From Microbacterium sp. SYP-A9085 (GTDB lineage: Bacteria > Actinomycetota > Actinomycetes > Actinomycetales > Microbacteriaceae): DNA of 64,000 nucleotides. How positions within the stretch are numbered: the first letter of the stretch is position 1; each line of letters begins with the position of its first letter. The notes beneath the pieces are model-generated. The model did not search any database. It was not told the DNA's origin and saw only the letters and a list, made by a program, of their open reading frames with translations. This document shows positions 37,839 through 46,671 of this stretch, one piece after another. The stretch spans positions 372,001 through 436,000 of the forward strand of contig NZ_WJII01000002.1 of NCBI RefSeq assembly GCF_009649635.1, written 5' to 3'. A program made the translations under genes and the position numbers.

Positions 37839-38750
37839 TCAGGAGCCGGCGTGGATCGCGGCGAACCGGCCCGGCGTGGCCGAGATGATGTCGCCGACGG
37901 TCGAGTAGAACCAGTCCAGCGCGCCGAGGTGCTGGGTGGTGGGCCGCCGGTACAGGTGCAGCTCGGCGTCGGGCAGGTCGAACGGCACGTCGTGCACGGC
38001 GATCGGCCAGGTGCCGGTCCAGCCGCGGGCGAGCGTCTCCGGGATCGTCGCGATGAACTCACCGGTTGCCAGCAGATCCGGCAGCGACACGAAGTGCTGG
38101 ACGCGCAGCACCGGCGCGCTGACGCCGCCCAGCCGCCGATGCGCGGCCTGCAGGTTCTGAGCGCTGGAGTCGCTGGTCACCCAGACGCGGCGCGCGCCCC
38201 GGTAGTCGTCCACCGTGAGCGGACCGGCCGCCAGCGGGTGGGTGTCCCCCATCGCGACGCGGTACCCCTCCCGCTTGACGCGCCGGTGCTCGCACGCCAG
38301 CGGCGCGGATGTCACGGCCAGGTCGATGGCGCCGCGGGCGAGCTCGTCGCCGATCGTCGCATTGTCCAGCGGGACGACATCCAGCCGCGCCCGCGGCGCC
38401 CGCTCCCCGACGACCCGGGCGATGTCCGGGAGCCAGCCGATCTCGCCGAGCTCGGACAGGGCTATCCGGAACACCCGCTCGGAGCCGGCCGGGTCGAAGC
38501 CGTGCACGGCATCCAGCGCCCGGTCGATCACGGTCACCGCGTCCCGGAACTCGGGGTACAGCGCATCGGCGAGCGGCGTCGGCTGCATCCCGCTGCCCTC
38601 GCGCTGGAACAGGGCGTCGTCGCACTGGCGGCGCAGGCGCCCGAGCGCCTGGCTGACGGCCGGCTGCGTGACGAACAGCCGCCCGGCGGCCGCGGTGAGG
38701 CTTCGCGACTCGTACACCGCGACGAACACGCGGACGAGGTTCAGATCCAC
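37839..38750 (-). CDS. LysR-type transcriptional regulator
   Basis: DNA-binding activator/repressor of 303 residues that probably controls the divergent O-demethylase gene. The N-terminal winged helix reads DLNLVRVFVAVYESRSLTAAA and RLFVTQPAVSQALGRLR, followed by a two-lobed effector domain from about residue 90. I use the GTG at 38750 because GAGGAG lies 6 nt upstream and MDLNLVRVF is the usual LysR N-terminus; a GTG at 38765 would place the ribosome site inside the gene. The inducer is probably an aromatic acid or a pathway intermediate. A T-N11-A box lies in the gap to the next gene. Confidence 0.9.
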   Translation of the reverse strand: MDLNLVRVFVAVYESRSLTAAAGRLFVTQPAVSQALGRLRRQCDDALFQREGSGMQPTPLADALYPEFRDAVTVIDRALDAVHGFDPAGSERVFRIALSELGEIGWLPDIARVVGERAPRARLDVVPLDNATIGDELARGAIDLAVTSAPLACEHRRVKREGYRVAMGDTHPLAAGPLTVDDYRGARRVWVTSDSSAQNLQAAHRRLGGVSAPVLRVQHFVSLPDLLATGEFIATIPETLARGWTGTWPIAVHDVPFDLPDAELHLYRRPTTQHLGALDWFYSTVGDIISATPGRFAAIHAGS

Positions 38751-38779
38751 CGGCGGCTCCTCCACAGGCTAAGCAGCGA

Positions 38780-38810
38780 TTCCCGCATCATAATCGATGC
38801 TTATCGGGAA
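38780..38810. promoter_or_regulatory. Predicted LysR box (T-N11-A) between the LysR gene and the second O-demethylase gene
   Basis: ATAA-TCGATGC-TTAT (38790-38804) is a dyad of the T-N11-A type, nested within TTCCCG (38780-38785) and CGGGAA (38805-38810). It lies 62-92 nt before the ATG at 38872, where LysR-type activators usually bind. Confidence 0.65.
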
Positions 38811-38871
38811 ACCCTTCCAAAATACCCACCGTTTACTAACATGGCGAGCAACCCGACACGAAGGAGTCTCC

Positions 38872-40224
38872 ATGGCCGCATCCGCTTCACAGGTCATCGC
38901 CGAGGCCGGCAGCCCCGTCCACTACCTGCGCAACGCCCCCGCCCGCCCCACGGTCTTCCCGGTGACGCCGGAGTTCACGAACTGGCGCTCCGAGCAGCGG
39001 GCGTGGCGCGAGTCGGTCGCGCTGCTGGACCAGTCGCACCACATGACGGACCTGTTCATCTCGGGTCCGGACGCGCTGCGGCTGCTGTCGGATGTCGGCG
39101 TCAACAGCTTCGCGGACTTCCCCGTCAACGCGGCCAAGCAGTTCATCGCGGTGAACCACGAGGGCTACCTCATCGGCGACGCGATCCTGTTCCACCTCGA
39201 GGAGGGCCGCTACGACCTCGTGGGATGGCACATGGTCATCGACTGGCTCCAGTTCCACGGCGAGCGCGGCGACTACGACGTCACGTTCGAGCGGGACGGC
39301 AGCTCGCTGGTGCGCGCCGGCGACCCGGTCCTGTACCGCTTCGAGATCCAGGGGCCGCACGCACTCGCGCTCATGGAGAAGCTGACCGGCGGCCCGGTGC
39401 CGCACACGAAGTTCTTCGGCATGGCCGATTTCACGATCGCGGGCGTCCGGGTGCGGTCGCTGCGGCACGGGATGGCCGGGCAGCCCGGGTTCGAGCTGTT
39501 CGGGCCGTGGGCCGACGGCGCGCGCGTGCGCGCCGCGATCGTCGAGGCGGGCGAGCAGTTCGGGCTGGTCCTGGTGGGCTCGCGCGCCTACTCGTCCGCG
39601 AACCTCGAGTCCGCATGGGTGCCGTCCCCGCTGCCGGCGGTGTTCACCGGCGAAGAAGCGGCCGAGTACCTGGAATGGCTGCCGGCGTCCCGGCTCGGCT
39701 CCCTCGCGGGCAGCTTCGCCTCCGACGACATCGAGGACTACTACCTGACGCCGTACGACCTCGGCTACGGGCGCAGCGTCGCGTTCGACCACGACTTCAT
39801 CGGCCGTGCGGCCCTGGAGCGGATCGCCGCGGGCCCGCTGCGGCAGAAGGTGACGCTGGTGTGGGATGCCGACGACGTCGCCGCCGCGCAGCGGACGCTG
39901 CTGGAGGAGGGCGTGCCGGCGAAGTACATCGAGTTCCCGAAGGCCCGGTACGGCCAGTACCAGGTCGACCGGGTGCTCGCGGGCAGCCAGGATGTCGGCG
40001 TCTCCCACGACTGCGGCTACATCGTGGGCGAGCAGGTGTTCGCGTCGCTGGCCAGCGTCGATGCGGACGCGGCCGCACCGGGGACCGAGGTCGTCGTGCT
40101 GTGGGGCGAGGAGCCGAACTCGCGCAAGCCCGCCGTCGAGCCGCACCGCCAGGTGCCGATCCGCGCGATCGTGCAGCCGGCCCCGTACTCGCGTTTCGCC
40201 CGGGAGAACTACCGCGCGAATTGA
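38872..40224 (+). CDS. Tetrahydrofolate-dependent aryl O-demethylase, LigM/DesA-like paralogue (GcvT fold)
   Basis: Second GcvT-fold O-demethylase, 450 residues. It shares segments with the first ([71 protein letters not shown]) but lacks the SPSRP insertion and is clearly diverged. By analogy with the syringate pathway, where DesA acts on syringate and LigM on vanillate/3-O-methylgallate, it may handle a different methoxy acid. AAGGAG lies 6 nt before ATG 38872. Its own promoter region has a LysR box. Substrate is inference. Confidence 0.82.
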   Translation: MAASASQVIAEAGSPVHYLRNAPARPTVFPVTPEFTNWRSEQRAWRESVALLDQSHHMTDLFISGPDALRLLSDVGVNSFADFPVNAAKQFIAVNHEGYLIGDAILFHLEEGRYDLVGWHMVIDWLQFHGERGDYDVTFERDGSSLVRAGDPVLYRFEIQGPHALALMEKLTGGPVPHTKFFGMADFTIAGVRVRSLRHGMAGQPGFELFGPWADGARVRAAIVEAGEQFGLVLVGSRAYSSANLESAWVPSPLPAVFTGEEAAEYLEWLPASRLGSLAGSFASDDIEDYYLTPYDLGYGRSVAFDHDFIGRAALERIAAGPLRQKVTLVWDADDVAAAQRTLLEEGVPAKYIEFPKARYGQYQVDRVLAGSQDVGVSHDCGYIVGEQVFASLASVDADAAAPGTEVVVLWGEEPNSRKPAVEPHRQVPIRAIVQPAPYSRFARENYRAN

Positions 40225-40266
40225 GCGGCCGCGCCGGTCGCGGCGTCCGGCGCCCTCACTCGGGCG

Positions 40267-40707
40267 TCAGGATGCCGTGACCGGCGCGCTCTCGTGCAGG
40301 GAGCGGCGCGCGCGGCGCAGGTACTCCGCGAACGCGGCGGCCTCGTCGGCCGTGAATTCGCTCAGGATCAGCCGCTCCAGCTCGGCGACGTGCGGCCGCG
40401 CCCGCGCGATGGCCGCCGACCCGGTGTCGGTGAGGTACAGCAGCAGCCGCCGGGCGTGCCCAGGATCCCGCTCCCGGCGCACGAGCCCCGCCTCCAGCAG
40501 CGGATCCATCGTCTGGGCCATGGTCTGCGCGCGCACGAACGAGCGGCGGGCGAGCTCCGAGCTCGTGATCCCGGGACGCCGCTCCAGGACGGTCAGCGCG
40601 GTGTACTGCGCCGTTGTCATCCCCGCCGCCGCACACGCGCCGTCGATGTAGGGCCGGAGCGCGAGCTCCACCTGCTTGATGACGTACGTGAAGTTCGTGT
40701 TGTCCAT
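40267..40707 (-). CDS. MarR family transcriptional regulator
   Basis: DNA-binding repressor of 146 residues with the MarR winged helix: YTALTVLERRPGITSSELARRS, then FVRAQTMAQTMDPLLEAGLVRRERD and the wing ARRLLLYLTDTG. Such proteins often sense phenolic acids. It lies 32 nt downstream of the FAD oxidoreductase gene on the same strand and is convergent with the second O-demethylase. A -10-like TAGCCT lies 9 nt before the ATG (minus strand, 40717-40722), so it may have its own promoter. Target genes are not known; the oxidoreductase/dehydratase unit is the simplest guess. Confidence 0.88.
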   Translation of the reverse strand: MDNTNFTYVIKQVELALRPYIDGACAAAGMTTAQYTALTVLERRPGITSSELARRSFVRAQTMAQTMDPLLEAGLVRRERDPGHARRLLLYLTDTGSAAIARARPHVAELERLILSEFTADEAAAFAEYLRRARRSLHESAPVTAS

Positions 40708-40739
40708 GGCGCGTCCAGGCTAGCGCGGCGCCGTGGCGA

Positions 40740-42095
40740 TCACAGCGCTGTCGCCACCGGCGCCGTCGTGCCCAGGTACGCCCCGTCCTGCTCGAGGCGC
40801 CGCTGCAGCACGGCGGTGTCCACGGCGGCCGCCGTCGTCCCGGACGCGAGCGCGATGTCGGCCGCGGTGCCCGCGGCCTGCCCCATCGCGAAGCAGGGCC
40901 CGGTGACCCGTCCCGACGACTGCCCGCGCTGCGTCATCGACGCGCAGCGCCCCGCCACCAGGAGGTTGTCCACGTGCTGCGGCACGAGCATCCGGTACGG
41001 GAGCTGGTTGAATCCGCGGGATTCGCGCGGCGCGAACCGGAACTCGACGTCCCCGGCCACGTGAGCCTCCACCGGCCACCCGTTCACGCCGATGGTGTCG
41101 TCGAAGTCCGCGCACCCGAGCACGTCGTCCTCGGTGAGCTGGTACGGCCCGACGATGCGGCGCGTCTCGCGGATGCCGATCTGCGGCGCTATGTCGACCA
41201 CGTACGAGTCCTGGAAACCGGGGGTGTGCTCGCGGATGAACGCGAAGGTGTCGCGCACCTGACGGCGGCCCTGGATCTCGCCGTGCGTGAGCTGGCGCAC
41301 GTCGGTGCCGTCCACGGCCGAACCGTCGTCGTTGGAGAGCTGGGTGAGGTTGGAGCGCCACTCCAGCGGATTGCGCTGCGGCCGCACTATCGGCTTCTTC
41401 CGCGGGAACCGGTGGGTCCCGGCGGCCTCGGCCTCCTCCATGATCCGGGCGATCGTCTTCCAGGCCTGGCCCGCCTCGTCGGGGTGCACGCCGTTGATGC
41501 GGAACATCAGCGACGGGTACAGCAGGTGCTCGCTGCGCTCGAACGGCGCACCGGCCATGGCCGCGACATCCGCGTCCCCGGACGTGTCGATGAAGAACTG
41601 ACCGCGGATGACGCCCGCGCCCGACTTCGACTCGACCACGACGCCGTCCAGGCGTCCGTCCGCGCCGGTCACCACGCCCTGCACGGATGCGTGGAACAGC
41701 AGCTCGGCACCGGCCGCCAGCACGAGATCGTCGGCGGCCAGCTTGTACGCGGAGATGTCGAACGCCTGCGCCTGGATGCGCTGTTCGACGGACAGGTGCG
41801 GCTCGCTCAGGCCGTCCAGCTGCTCGAGACGCTCGAGCAGCTCGTCGGTGTAGCCGCGGATGACCCGGAGGTCCTCGCCGTGCACGCGGGCGTGCAGGCC
41901 GCAGAAAGTGCTCAGGCCCCCCATCGTGCCGGCGCCGCCGAGGAACCCGTACCGCTCGATGAGCAGGGTCGAACGTCCGGCGCGGGCGGCCGCGGTGGCG
42001 GCCATGATGCCGGCGGGGCCGCCACCGACGACGACGACGTCGTACTCGCCGATGACCGGGACGTCACGGGCGGGAAGGTGCACGGTGGCGCTCAT
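40740..42095 (-). CDS. FAD-dependent oxidoreductase (FAD_oxidored family)
   Basis: Flavoprotein of 451 residues. The N-terminal dinucleotide motif is VVVGGGPAGIMAATAAARAGR (Gly-rich core at about 24-29), followed by LIERYGFLGGAGTMGG, a pattern seen in the PF12831-type FAD proteins, and the C-terminal FAD segment VDNLLVAGRCASMTQ. The substrate is not known. The ATG overlaps the stop codon of the IlvD/Edd-like dehydratase (ATGA), which makes functional pairing likely: the dehydratase product might be the substrate. No signal peptide is seen, so it acts in the cytoplasm. Confidence 0.8.
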   Translation of the reverse strand: MSATVHLPARDVPVIGEYDVVVVGGGPAGIMAATAAARAGRSTLLIERYGFLGGAGTMGGLSTFCGLHARVHGEDLRVIRGYTDELLERLEQLDGLSEPHLSVEQRIQAQAFDISAYKLAADDLVLAAGAELLFHASVQGVVTGADGRLDGVVVESKSGAGVIRGQFFIDTSGDADVAAMAGAPFERSEHLLYPSLMFRINGVHPDEAGQAWKTIARIMEEAEAAGTHRFPRKKPIVRPQRNPLEWRSNLTQLSNDDGSAVDGTDVRQLTHGEIQGRRQVRDTFAFIREHTPGFQDSYVVDIAPQIGIRETRRIVGPYQLTEDDVLGCADFDDTIGVNGWPVEAHVAGDVEFRFAPRESRGFNQLPYRMLVPQHVDNLLVAGRCASMTQRGQSSGRVTGPCFAMGQAAGTAADIALASGTTAAAVDTAVLQRRLEQDGAYLGTTAPVATAL

Positions 42096-43825
42096 GCCGA
42101 CGCCTCCGATCCCGCGAACACCGCATTCTCGTGGCCGTCGCACGCTCCGCACGCGCGGCATCCGAGGACCGCCCCGCATGAGAGCGGCTGGACGATCTCG
42201 CGGTACTGGTCGAGGTATCCCCCGCCGGTGTCGCGCTTGACGGTCGGCGCGTACACCTCCCGCGCGGCGAGCACGTCGGCGGGCACGTTCAGGTCGAGGC
42301 TGCCGGTGGCCAGGTCGATCGAGATCTCGTCGTCGTCGCGCACGCGGCCCAGCGGACCGTCGGCGATGCCCTCGGGCGAGACCTCGCCCACCGTGATGCC
42401 CTGGTTGACGAGGCCGCTGAACTGTCCGTCCGTGACGAACGCGACCTTGTCGGCCAGGCCCCGCGCGTTCAGCGCGAAGATGAACGACGACGTGAATCCG
42501 AGCGCGGGGCCGCCGACCGCGCCGATGCCGCGGATCACCGCGACATCGCCGGGCTGCAGCGTCCCGTCGGAGATCCCGTCGATCGCCTGCTCGCGGGTGT
42601 CGAACACGCGGGCGGGGCCGGTGAACTGCTTGGGACCGGGATCGGGCACCGGGCGCTTCGCGACCGCGCCGCCCGGGGCGAGCGTGCCGCGCAGCACGAC
42701 GATCGCCGGGTCGGTGCTGTACGGGGCCTCGATGGAGCGGATGACATCCCCGTCCGCCGGAACCGCGTCCTGCGCGTTCTCGGCGAGTGTGCGACCGGTG
42801 ACGGTGAGCGCCTCGCCCTCCAGGAGCGGCATCAGCTCGCGCAGGATCGTGGCGGCGCCGCCGGCGTCCTCGAACTGCTCGGTCAGGGTTGCGCCGTTCG
42901 GGCGCACCGAGCACAGCACCGGTGTGGAGCGCCCGAGCGTGCGGTACGCCTCCCAGACGTCGACATCGACGCCGGCCTCGACGGCGACGGCCTGCAGGTG
43001 CTTGATCGTGGTGGTGGATCCGCCGACGGCGAGCATCGTGCGCACGGCATTGCGGATCGAGCCGGCCGTGATGATGTCGCGGGGGCGGATGTCGTGCTCG
43101 ATCATGTGGACCAGGGCCGCCGCCGAGCGGCGGACGTTGTCCCACATCCGCTCGCTGTTCGCGCGCACCGGCGCGGCACCGGGCACCGCCATGCCGATGG
43201 CCTCCGCGACGATGTGCATCGAGTTGGCGGTGGCCAGGCCCGCGCAGACCCCGGGGCTGAGGATCGCGTCGTCGGCCATCTCCTGGAGGTGGTCGGTGGG
43301 CTCCTTCGTGACCGCGGCCATCGCCGCCTGCAGGAAGATCTCCTCGACGTCGGCCTCGCGGCCGGCGGCCAGGCCGCTGTGCTGGTAGCCGCACGGGATG
43401 ATGATCGTCGGCACGTTCAGCCGCCCCGCCGCCATCAGGTGCGCCGGGGTGGTCTTGTCGCAGGAGCTCAGCGCCACTATCGCGTCGAGCTGCGCGCCCT
43501 CGACGGCGACCTCCACGTCGTTGACCATGAGGTCGCGGGCGGAGAGGATGTAGCTGCCGCCGCGGCCGGCGCTGGTGATGAAGTCACTGGGCGCCGCGGT
43601 GCGGATCTCGAACGGCAGCACGCCGAGCGCACGCAGCTCCTGCTTGAGGACCGGGACGATGTCGTCCAGGTGCGCGAAGCACGCGGCGAGGTCGGACGAG
43701 CTGTTGACGATCGCGACCTTCGGCTTGTGGAGCTCGTCGGCACGGATCCCCAGCGGCCGCCACTCCGCTCGCCGGGCGATCCCCAGTGCCGACGACGGGG
43801 AGAAATTGCTGCGCAGTTCGGTCAT
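42092..43825 (-). CDS. IlvD/Edd family dehydratase with extra C-terminal cysteine cluster
   Basis: Iron-sulfur dehydratase of 577 residues, related to dihydroxy-acid and sugar-acid dehydratases. Cys49 (LAACFAHLDD), Cys122 (SSCDKTTP) and Cys194 (GVCAGLATANSM) are at the cluster-ligand positions of the family. Unusually, the C-terminus carries four more cysteines (550, 556, 559, 562; CRACGAC core). ATG 43825 gives the standard MTELRSNF start; an ATG at 43834 is possible. The open frame continues to 45388 but overlaps the divergent dehydrogenase gene. Co-translated with the FAD oxidoreductase. A role in valine synthesis is unlikely here; a hydroxy- or sugar acid is more plausible. Confidence 0.85.
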   Translation of the reverse strand: MTELRSNFSPSSALGIARRAEWRPLGIRADELHKPKVAIVNSSSDLAACFAHLDDIVPVLKQELRALGVLPFEIRTAAPSDFITSAGRGGSYILSARDLMVNDVEVAVEGAQLDAIVALSSCDKTTPAHLMAAGRLNVPTIIIPCGYQHSGLAAGREADVEEIFLQAAMAAVTKEPTDHLQEMADDAILSPGVCAGLATANSMHIVAEAIGMAVPGAAPVRANSERMWDNVRRSAAALVHMIEHDIRPRDIITAGSIRNAVRTMLAVGGSTTTIKHLQAVAVEAGVDVDVWEAYRTLGRSTPVLCSVRPNGATLTEQFEDAGGAATILRELMPLLEGEALTVTGRTLAENAQDAVPADGDVIRSIEAPYSTDPAIVVLRGTLAPGGAVAKRPVPDPGPKQFTGPARVFDTREQAIDGISDGTLQPGDVAVIRGIGAVGGPALGFTSSFIFALNARGLADKVAFVTDGQFSGLVNQGITVGEVSPEGIADGPLGRVRDDDEISIDLATGSLDLNVPADVLAAREVYAPTVKRDTGGGYLDQYREIVQPLSCGAVLGCRACGACDGHENAVFAGSEASA

Positions 43826-43915
43826 ATCCCTCATCGCCTTCGGTGGGTGGTCGCCTCCAGTGTACGCATGGCGGTCGATTGGTCGCAATGCGTGACATCT
43901 TCGGGTCGCCGGTGT

Positions 43916-43921
43916 TAGCCT
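43916..43921 (+). promoter_or_regulatory. -10 box TAGCCT, leaderless aldehyde dehydrogenase gene
   Basis: TAGCCT is exactly 6 nt before the GTG at 43928; no Shine-Dalgarno sequence is seen. The gap of about 100 nt also holds the divergent dehydratase promoter. Confidence 0.5.
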
Positions 43922-43927
43922 GCCCCC

Positions 43928-45370
43928 GTGCCCGATACAACGATCGTCTCCGAGACAGTCTTCGCCGGCGGGGAATTCCTCACACCCACCGGCGCCGCCT
44001 CCCTGACCGTGGTCAACCCGTTCGACGAGACCGTGATCGGTCACGCCCCCGACGGCACCGCCGCCGACGTCGACCGGGCCGTGCGCGCGGCGCGCGAGGC
44101 GTTCGACCGCGGGCCGTGGCCCCGACTGTCCCCCGCCGAGCGCGGCGAGTGGATGGACCGCCTCGCCGACCACCTCGAAGAGCGCGCGACCGATATATCG
44201 TCGTTCGTCGTCGACGAGATCGGGCAACCCGTCTCCGTGGCGCGGTTCATGAACGGCATCCGGCCCGTCCAGCACCTGCGTTACTACGCGCGCCTCGCGC
44301 GCGAGCTGCACACCGAGCAGCAGCGCGCGAACGTCGACCGCGCGGGGCACTCCCTGCACCTGCGCCGTCCGCTCGGCGTCGCCGCGCTGATAGTGCCGTG
44401 GAACCACCCGCAGTCCTCCACCACCCTGAAGCTCGGCCCGGCCCTCGCCGCCGGCTGCACGGTCGTGATAAAGCCGGCCGCCGAGTCCCCGCTGGACATC
44501 TTCGCCCTCGCGCGCGCCGCACAGGCGATCGGCCTGCCGCCCGGGGTCATCAACATCGTCCCCGGCGGCCGCGAGACCGGCCAGGCCCTCGTCGCGCACC
44601 CGGACGTCGACAAGGTGGCTTTCACCGGGTCCACCGCCGCCGGCCGCCACATAGCGGCAGCCGCCGGCTCCCGCCTGGTGCCGGCCACGCTCGAGCTCGG
44701 CGGCAAGTCCGCGGCGCTCCTGCTGGAGGACGCCGATCTGTCCACCGTGACGGCCAGCCTGCGCTACGCGTCGTTCGGCAACTCCGGTCAGAACTGCGTC
44801 TCGCTGTCGCGGGTGCTGGCCCCGGCATCCCGCTACGACGAGGTCGTCGACGCCGTCGTGGCGCTCGCCCGCGATCTGCGCGTGGGCGACCCGAAGGACG
44901 CCGCGACCGAGGTCGGGCCCCTCGTGTCCGAGCGCGCGCTGCAGCGCGTGACGGGGATGCTCGACCAGGCCCGCGCCGAGGGCGCGACGATCCTCGCCGG
45001 CGACACGCCCACCCCGGACCGCGGCTGGTTCTTCGCCCCCCGAGTGATCGTGGGCGCGGGCGTGGACAGCATGATCGCGCAGCAGGAGATCTTCGGCCCC
45101 GCCATCAGCATCCACCCCTACACGGACATCGACGACGCCGTGCGCATAGCGAACGCCACCCGTTACGGGCTGGCCGGGGCGGTCTTCGGCGGCGACGAGG
45201 AGCAGGCCCTCGCTGTCGCGCGGCGCGTGCAGACCGGCTCGATCGGGATCAACGGGTACGCCCCAGACCTCGGCTCGCCGTTCGGCGGCACGAAGGACTC
45301 GGGCCTCGGCCGCGAGTTCGGTCCCGACGCCATCGAAAACTATCGCGAGAGCACGTCGATCTTCCGTTGA
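43928..45370 (+). CDS. NAD(P)-dependent aldehyde dehydrogenase
   Basis: Oxidises an aldehyde to the acid, 480 residues, normal ALDH length. The conserved VPWNHPQ segment, FTGSTAAGR, ATLELGGKSAA (general base Glu), FGNSGQNCVSLSR (catalytic Cys), EIFGPAISI and a C-terminal PFGGTKDSGLGRE are all present. The GTG at 43928 has leaderless -10 spacing. It diverges from the dehydratase gene and is followed by the alcohol dehydrogenase gene, so an alcohol-to-acid sequence is plausible. Substrate is not visible; vanillin-type aldehydes are one option. Confidence 0.9.
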   Translation: MPDTTIVSETVFAGGEFLTPTGAASLTVVNPFDETVIGHAPDGTAADVDRAVRAAREAFDRGPWPRLSPAERGEWMDRLADHLEERATDISSFVVDEIGQPVSVARFMNGIRPVQHLRYYARLARELHTEQQRANVDRAGHSLHLRRPLGVAALIVPWNHPQSSTTLKLGPALAAGCTVVIKPAAESPLDIFALARAAQAIGLPPGVINIVPGGRETGQALVAHPDVDKVAFTGSTAAGRHIAAAAGSRLVPATLELGGKSAALLLEDADLSTVTASLRYASFGNSGQNCVSLSRVLAPASRYDEVVDAVVALARDLRVGDPKDAATEVGPLVSERALQRVTGMLDQARAEGATILAGDTPTPDRGWFFAPRVIVGAGVDSMIAQQEIFGPAISIHPYTDIDDAVRIANATRYGLAGAVFGGDEEQALAVARRVQTGSIGINGYAPDLGSPFGGTKDSGLGREFGPDAIENYRESTSIFR

Positions 45371-45394
45371 GCGGCCTGGCCGTCGCATCCATTT

Positions 45395-45407
45395 GCAGGT
45401 AACCTGA
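45395..45407. promoter_or_regulatory. Predicted IclR operator, site 1 (adh promoter)
   Basis: GCAGGTAACCTGA is a near-palindrome. It differs by one base from site 2 (47504-47516) and is related to site 3 (52641-52653). It lies 46 nt upstream of the alcohol dehydrogenase ATG. Confidence 0.6.
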
Positions 45408-45412
45408 TATTC

Positions 45413-45428
45413 CGGTCGACGTCGACCG
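45413..45428. promoter_or_regulatory. 16-bp perfect palindrome upstream of adh
   Basis: CGGTCGACGTCGACCG, 5 bp after operator site 1 and 25 bp before the adh ATG. It could be a second operator for another regulator. No copy was noticed elsewhere. Confidence 0.5.
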
Positions 45429-45453
45429 TCCGCACCGGTTCCGAAGGAGGAGC

Positions 45454-46578
45454 ATGCCCATCACGTCCCGCGCCGCAATCGTCCGCAAGGTTCCCGGCGA
45501 GTTCGAGGTCGCCGACGTCATCGTCGACGATCCGCGGCAGAACGAGATCCGGGTCCGGGTGGTCGCCGCCGGCATGTGCCACTCGGATTACCACATGATG
45601 ACCGGCGACAGCGTGGCCGGGCACCTGCCGATGGTGTGCGGCCACGAGGGCACCGGGATCGTCGAGTCCGTCGGCCCGAACACGCCCGGCTGGGCGGTCG
45701 GGGATGCCGTCGTGTTCACGTGGATCCCGAGCTGCGGCAAGTGCCGCTGGTGCGCGTCGGGCATGACGAACCTCTGCGACCGGGGCCGGTACCTGCTGGC
45801 CGGGCACCGGTTCGACGACGAGAACAGCTACCGGTTCGCGCTGGCCGACGGCACCCCGGTCGGGCAGATGTGCCAGGTGGGCTCGTTCTCCGAGCACACC
45901 CTCGTGTCGGTGGACTCGACGATCAAGCTGCCGTCGGCGGACGACCTCGACAAGCTCTGGCTGCTCGGCTGCGGCGTCGGCACCGGCTGGGGCAGCGCCG
46001 TCTATGCGGCCGAGACCGCCCCCGGCGACGTCGTGATCGTGATGGGCGTGGGCGGCGTCGGCATCAACGCCGTGCAGGGCGCGCACCACGCCGGGGCCGT
46101 CGACGTGATCGCCGTCGACCCCGTCGAGCTCAAGCGCGAGGCGGCGCTGCGCCTGGGCGCCACGCACGCCTTCGCCTCCATGGACGAGGCCGCCGACTAC
46201 GCCCGCTCCGTGACGAACGGGCAGGGCGCGGACCGCGCCATCGTCACGGTCGGCGTCGTCTCCGGCGAGCACGTCGCGCAGGCCGTGTCGTCGATCCGCA
46301 AGGGCGGCGTCGCGGTGATCACCGGCATCGCCCCCGACAGCGAGACCGGCATCCCGATCAGCCCGCTCGAGCTCACCCGCTACCAGAAGCGCATCCAGGG
46401 CACCATCTACGGGCACGCCAACCCGCAGGCCGACGTGCTGCGCCAGCTGCAGATGTACCACGCGGGGCAGCTCAAGCTCGACGAGCTGATTACCAAGATG
46501 TACCCGCTCGACGACATCAACCAGGGCTACCGCGACATGATCGAGGGCCGCAACATCCGAGGCGGCATCCTCTTCTGA
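45454..46578 (+). CDS. NDMA-dependent alcohol dehydrogenase (zinc MDR type)
   Basis: Zinc medium-chain dehydrogenase of 374 residues. Catalytic zinc residues are in AAGMCHSDYH and GHEGTGIV, and structural zinc residues in IPSCGKCRWCASGMTNLC. The longer insert and the segments LLGCGVGTGWGSAV, VGGVGINAVQGAHHAG, RIQGTIYGHANP and GRNIRGGILF match actinobacterial enzymes assayed with the artificial acceptor NDMA, which hold NAD tightly and are thought to need mycofactocin. GAAGGAGGA precedes the ATG. The promoter has an IclR-type site. The alcohol is unknown. Confidence 0.87.
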   Translation: MPITSRAAIVRKVPGEFEVADVIVDDPRQNEIRVRVVAAGMCHSDYHMMTGDSVAGHLPMVCGHEGTGIVESVGPNTPGWAVGDAVVFTWIPSCGKCRWCASGMTNLCDRGRYLLAGHRFDDENSYRFALADGTPVGQMCQVGSFSEHTLVSVDSTIKLPSADDLDKLWLLGCGVGTGWGSAVYAAETAPGDVVIVMGVGGVGINAVQGAHHAGAVDVIAVDPVELKREAALRLGATHAFASMDEAADYARSVTNGQGADRAIVTVGVVSGEHVAQAVSSIRKGGVAVITGIAPDSETGIPISPLELTRYQKRIQGTIYGHANPQADVLRQLQMYHAGQLKLDELITKMYPLDDINQGYRDMIEGRNIRGGILF

Positions 46579-46596
46579 TCCCCACCCCTCACTCGC

Positions 46597-46654
46597 TGAG
46601 GGGACGCGAATGGCGGGAATGACGGCGATCATTCCCGCCATTCGCGTCCCCTCA
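46597..46654. repeat. Family II palindrome, copy F
   Basis: A perfect 26-bp inverted repeat (46597-46622 with 46629-46654) with a 6-nt loop. Its inner half shares GCGAATGGCGGGAAT with D/E except for one base, while three other changes are matched on the opposite arm. It lies between the convergent adh and IclR genes. Confidence 0.9.
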
Positions 46655-46671
46655 CGCGCGGGGCGGCAGGG

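Noticed and set aside
42092..45388. An 1098-codon minus-strand frame that would extend the dehydratase
   Set aside because: The added N-terminal half is antisense to a complete aldehyde dehydrogenase; the dehydratase family starts at the MTELRSNF Met.
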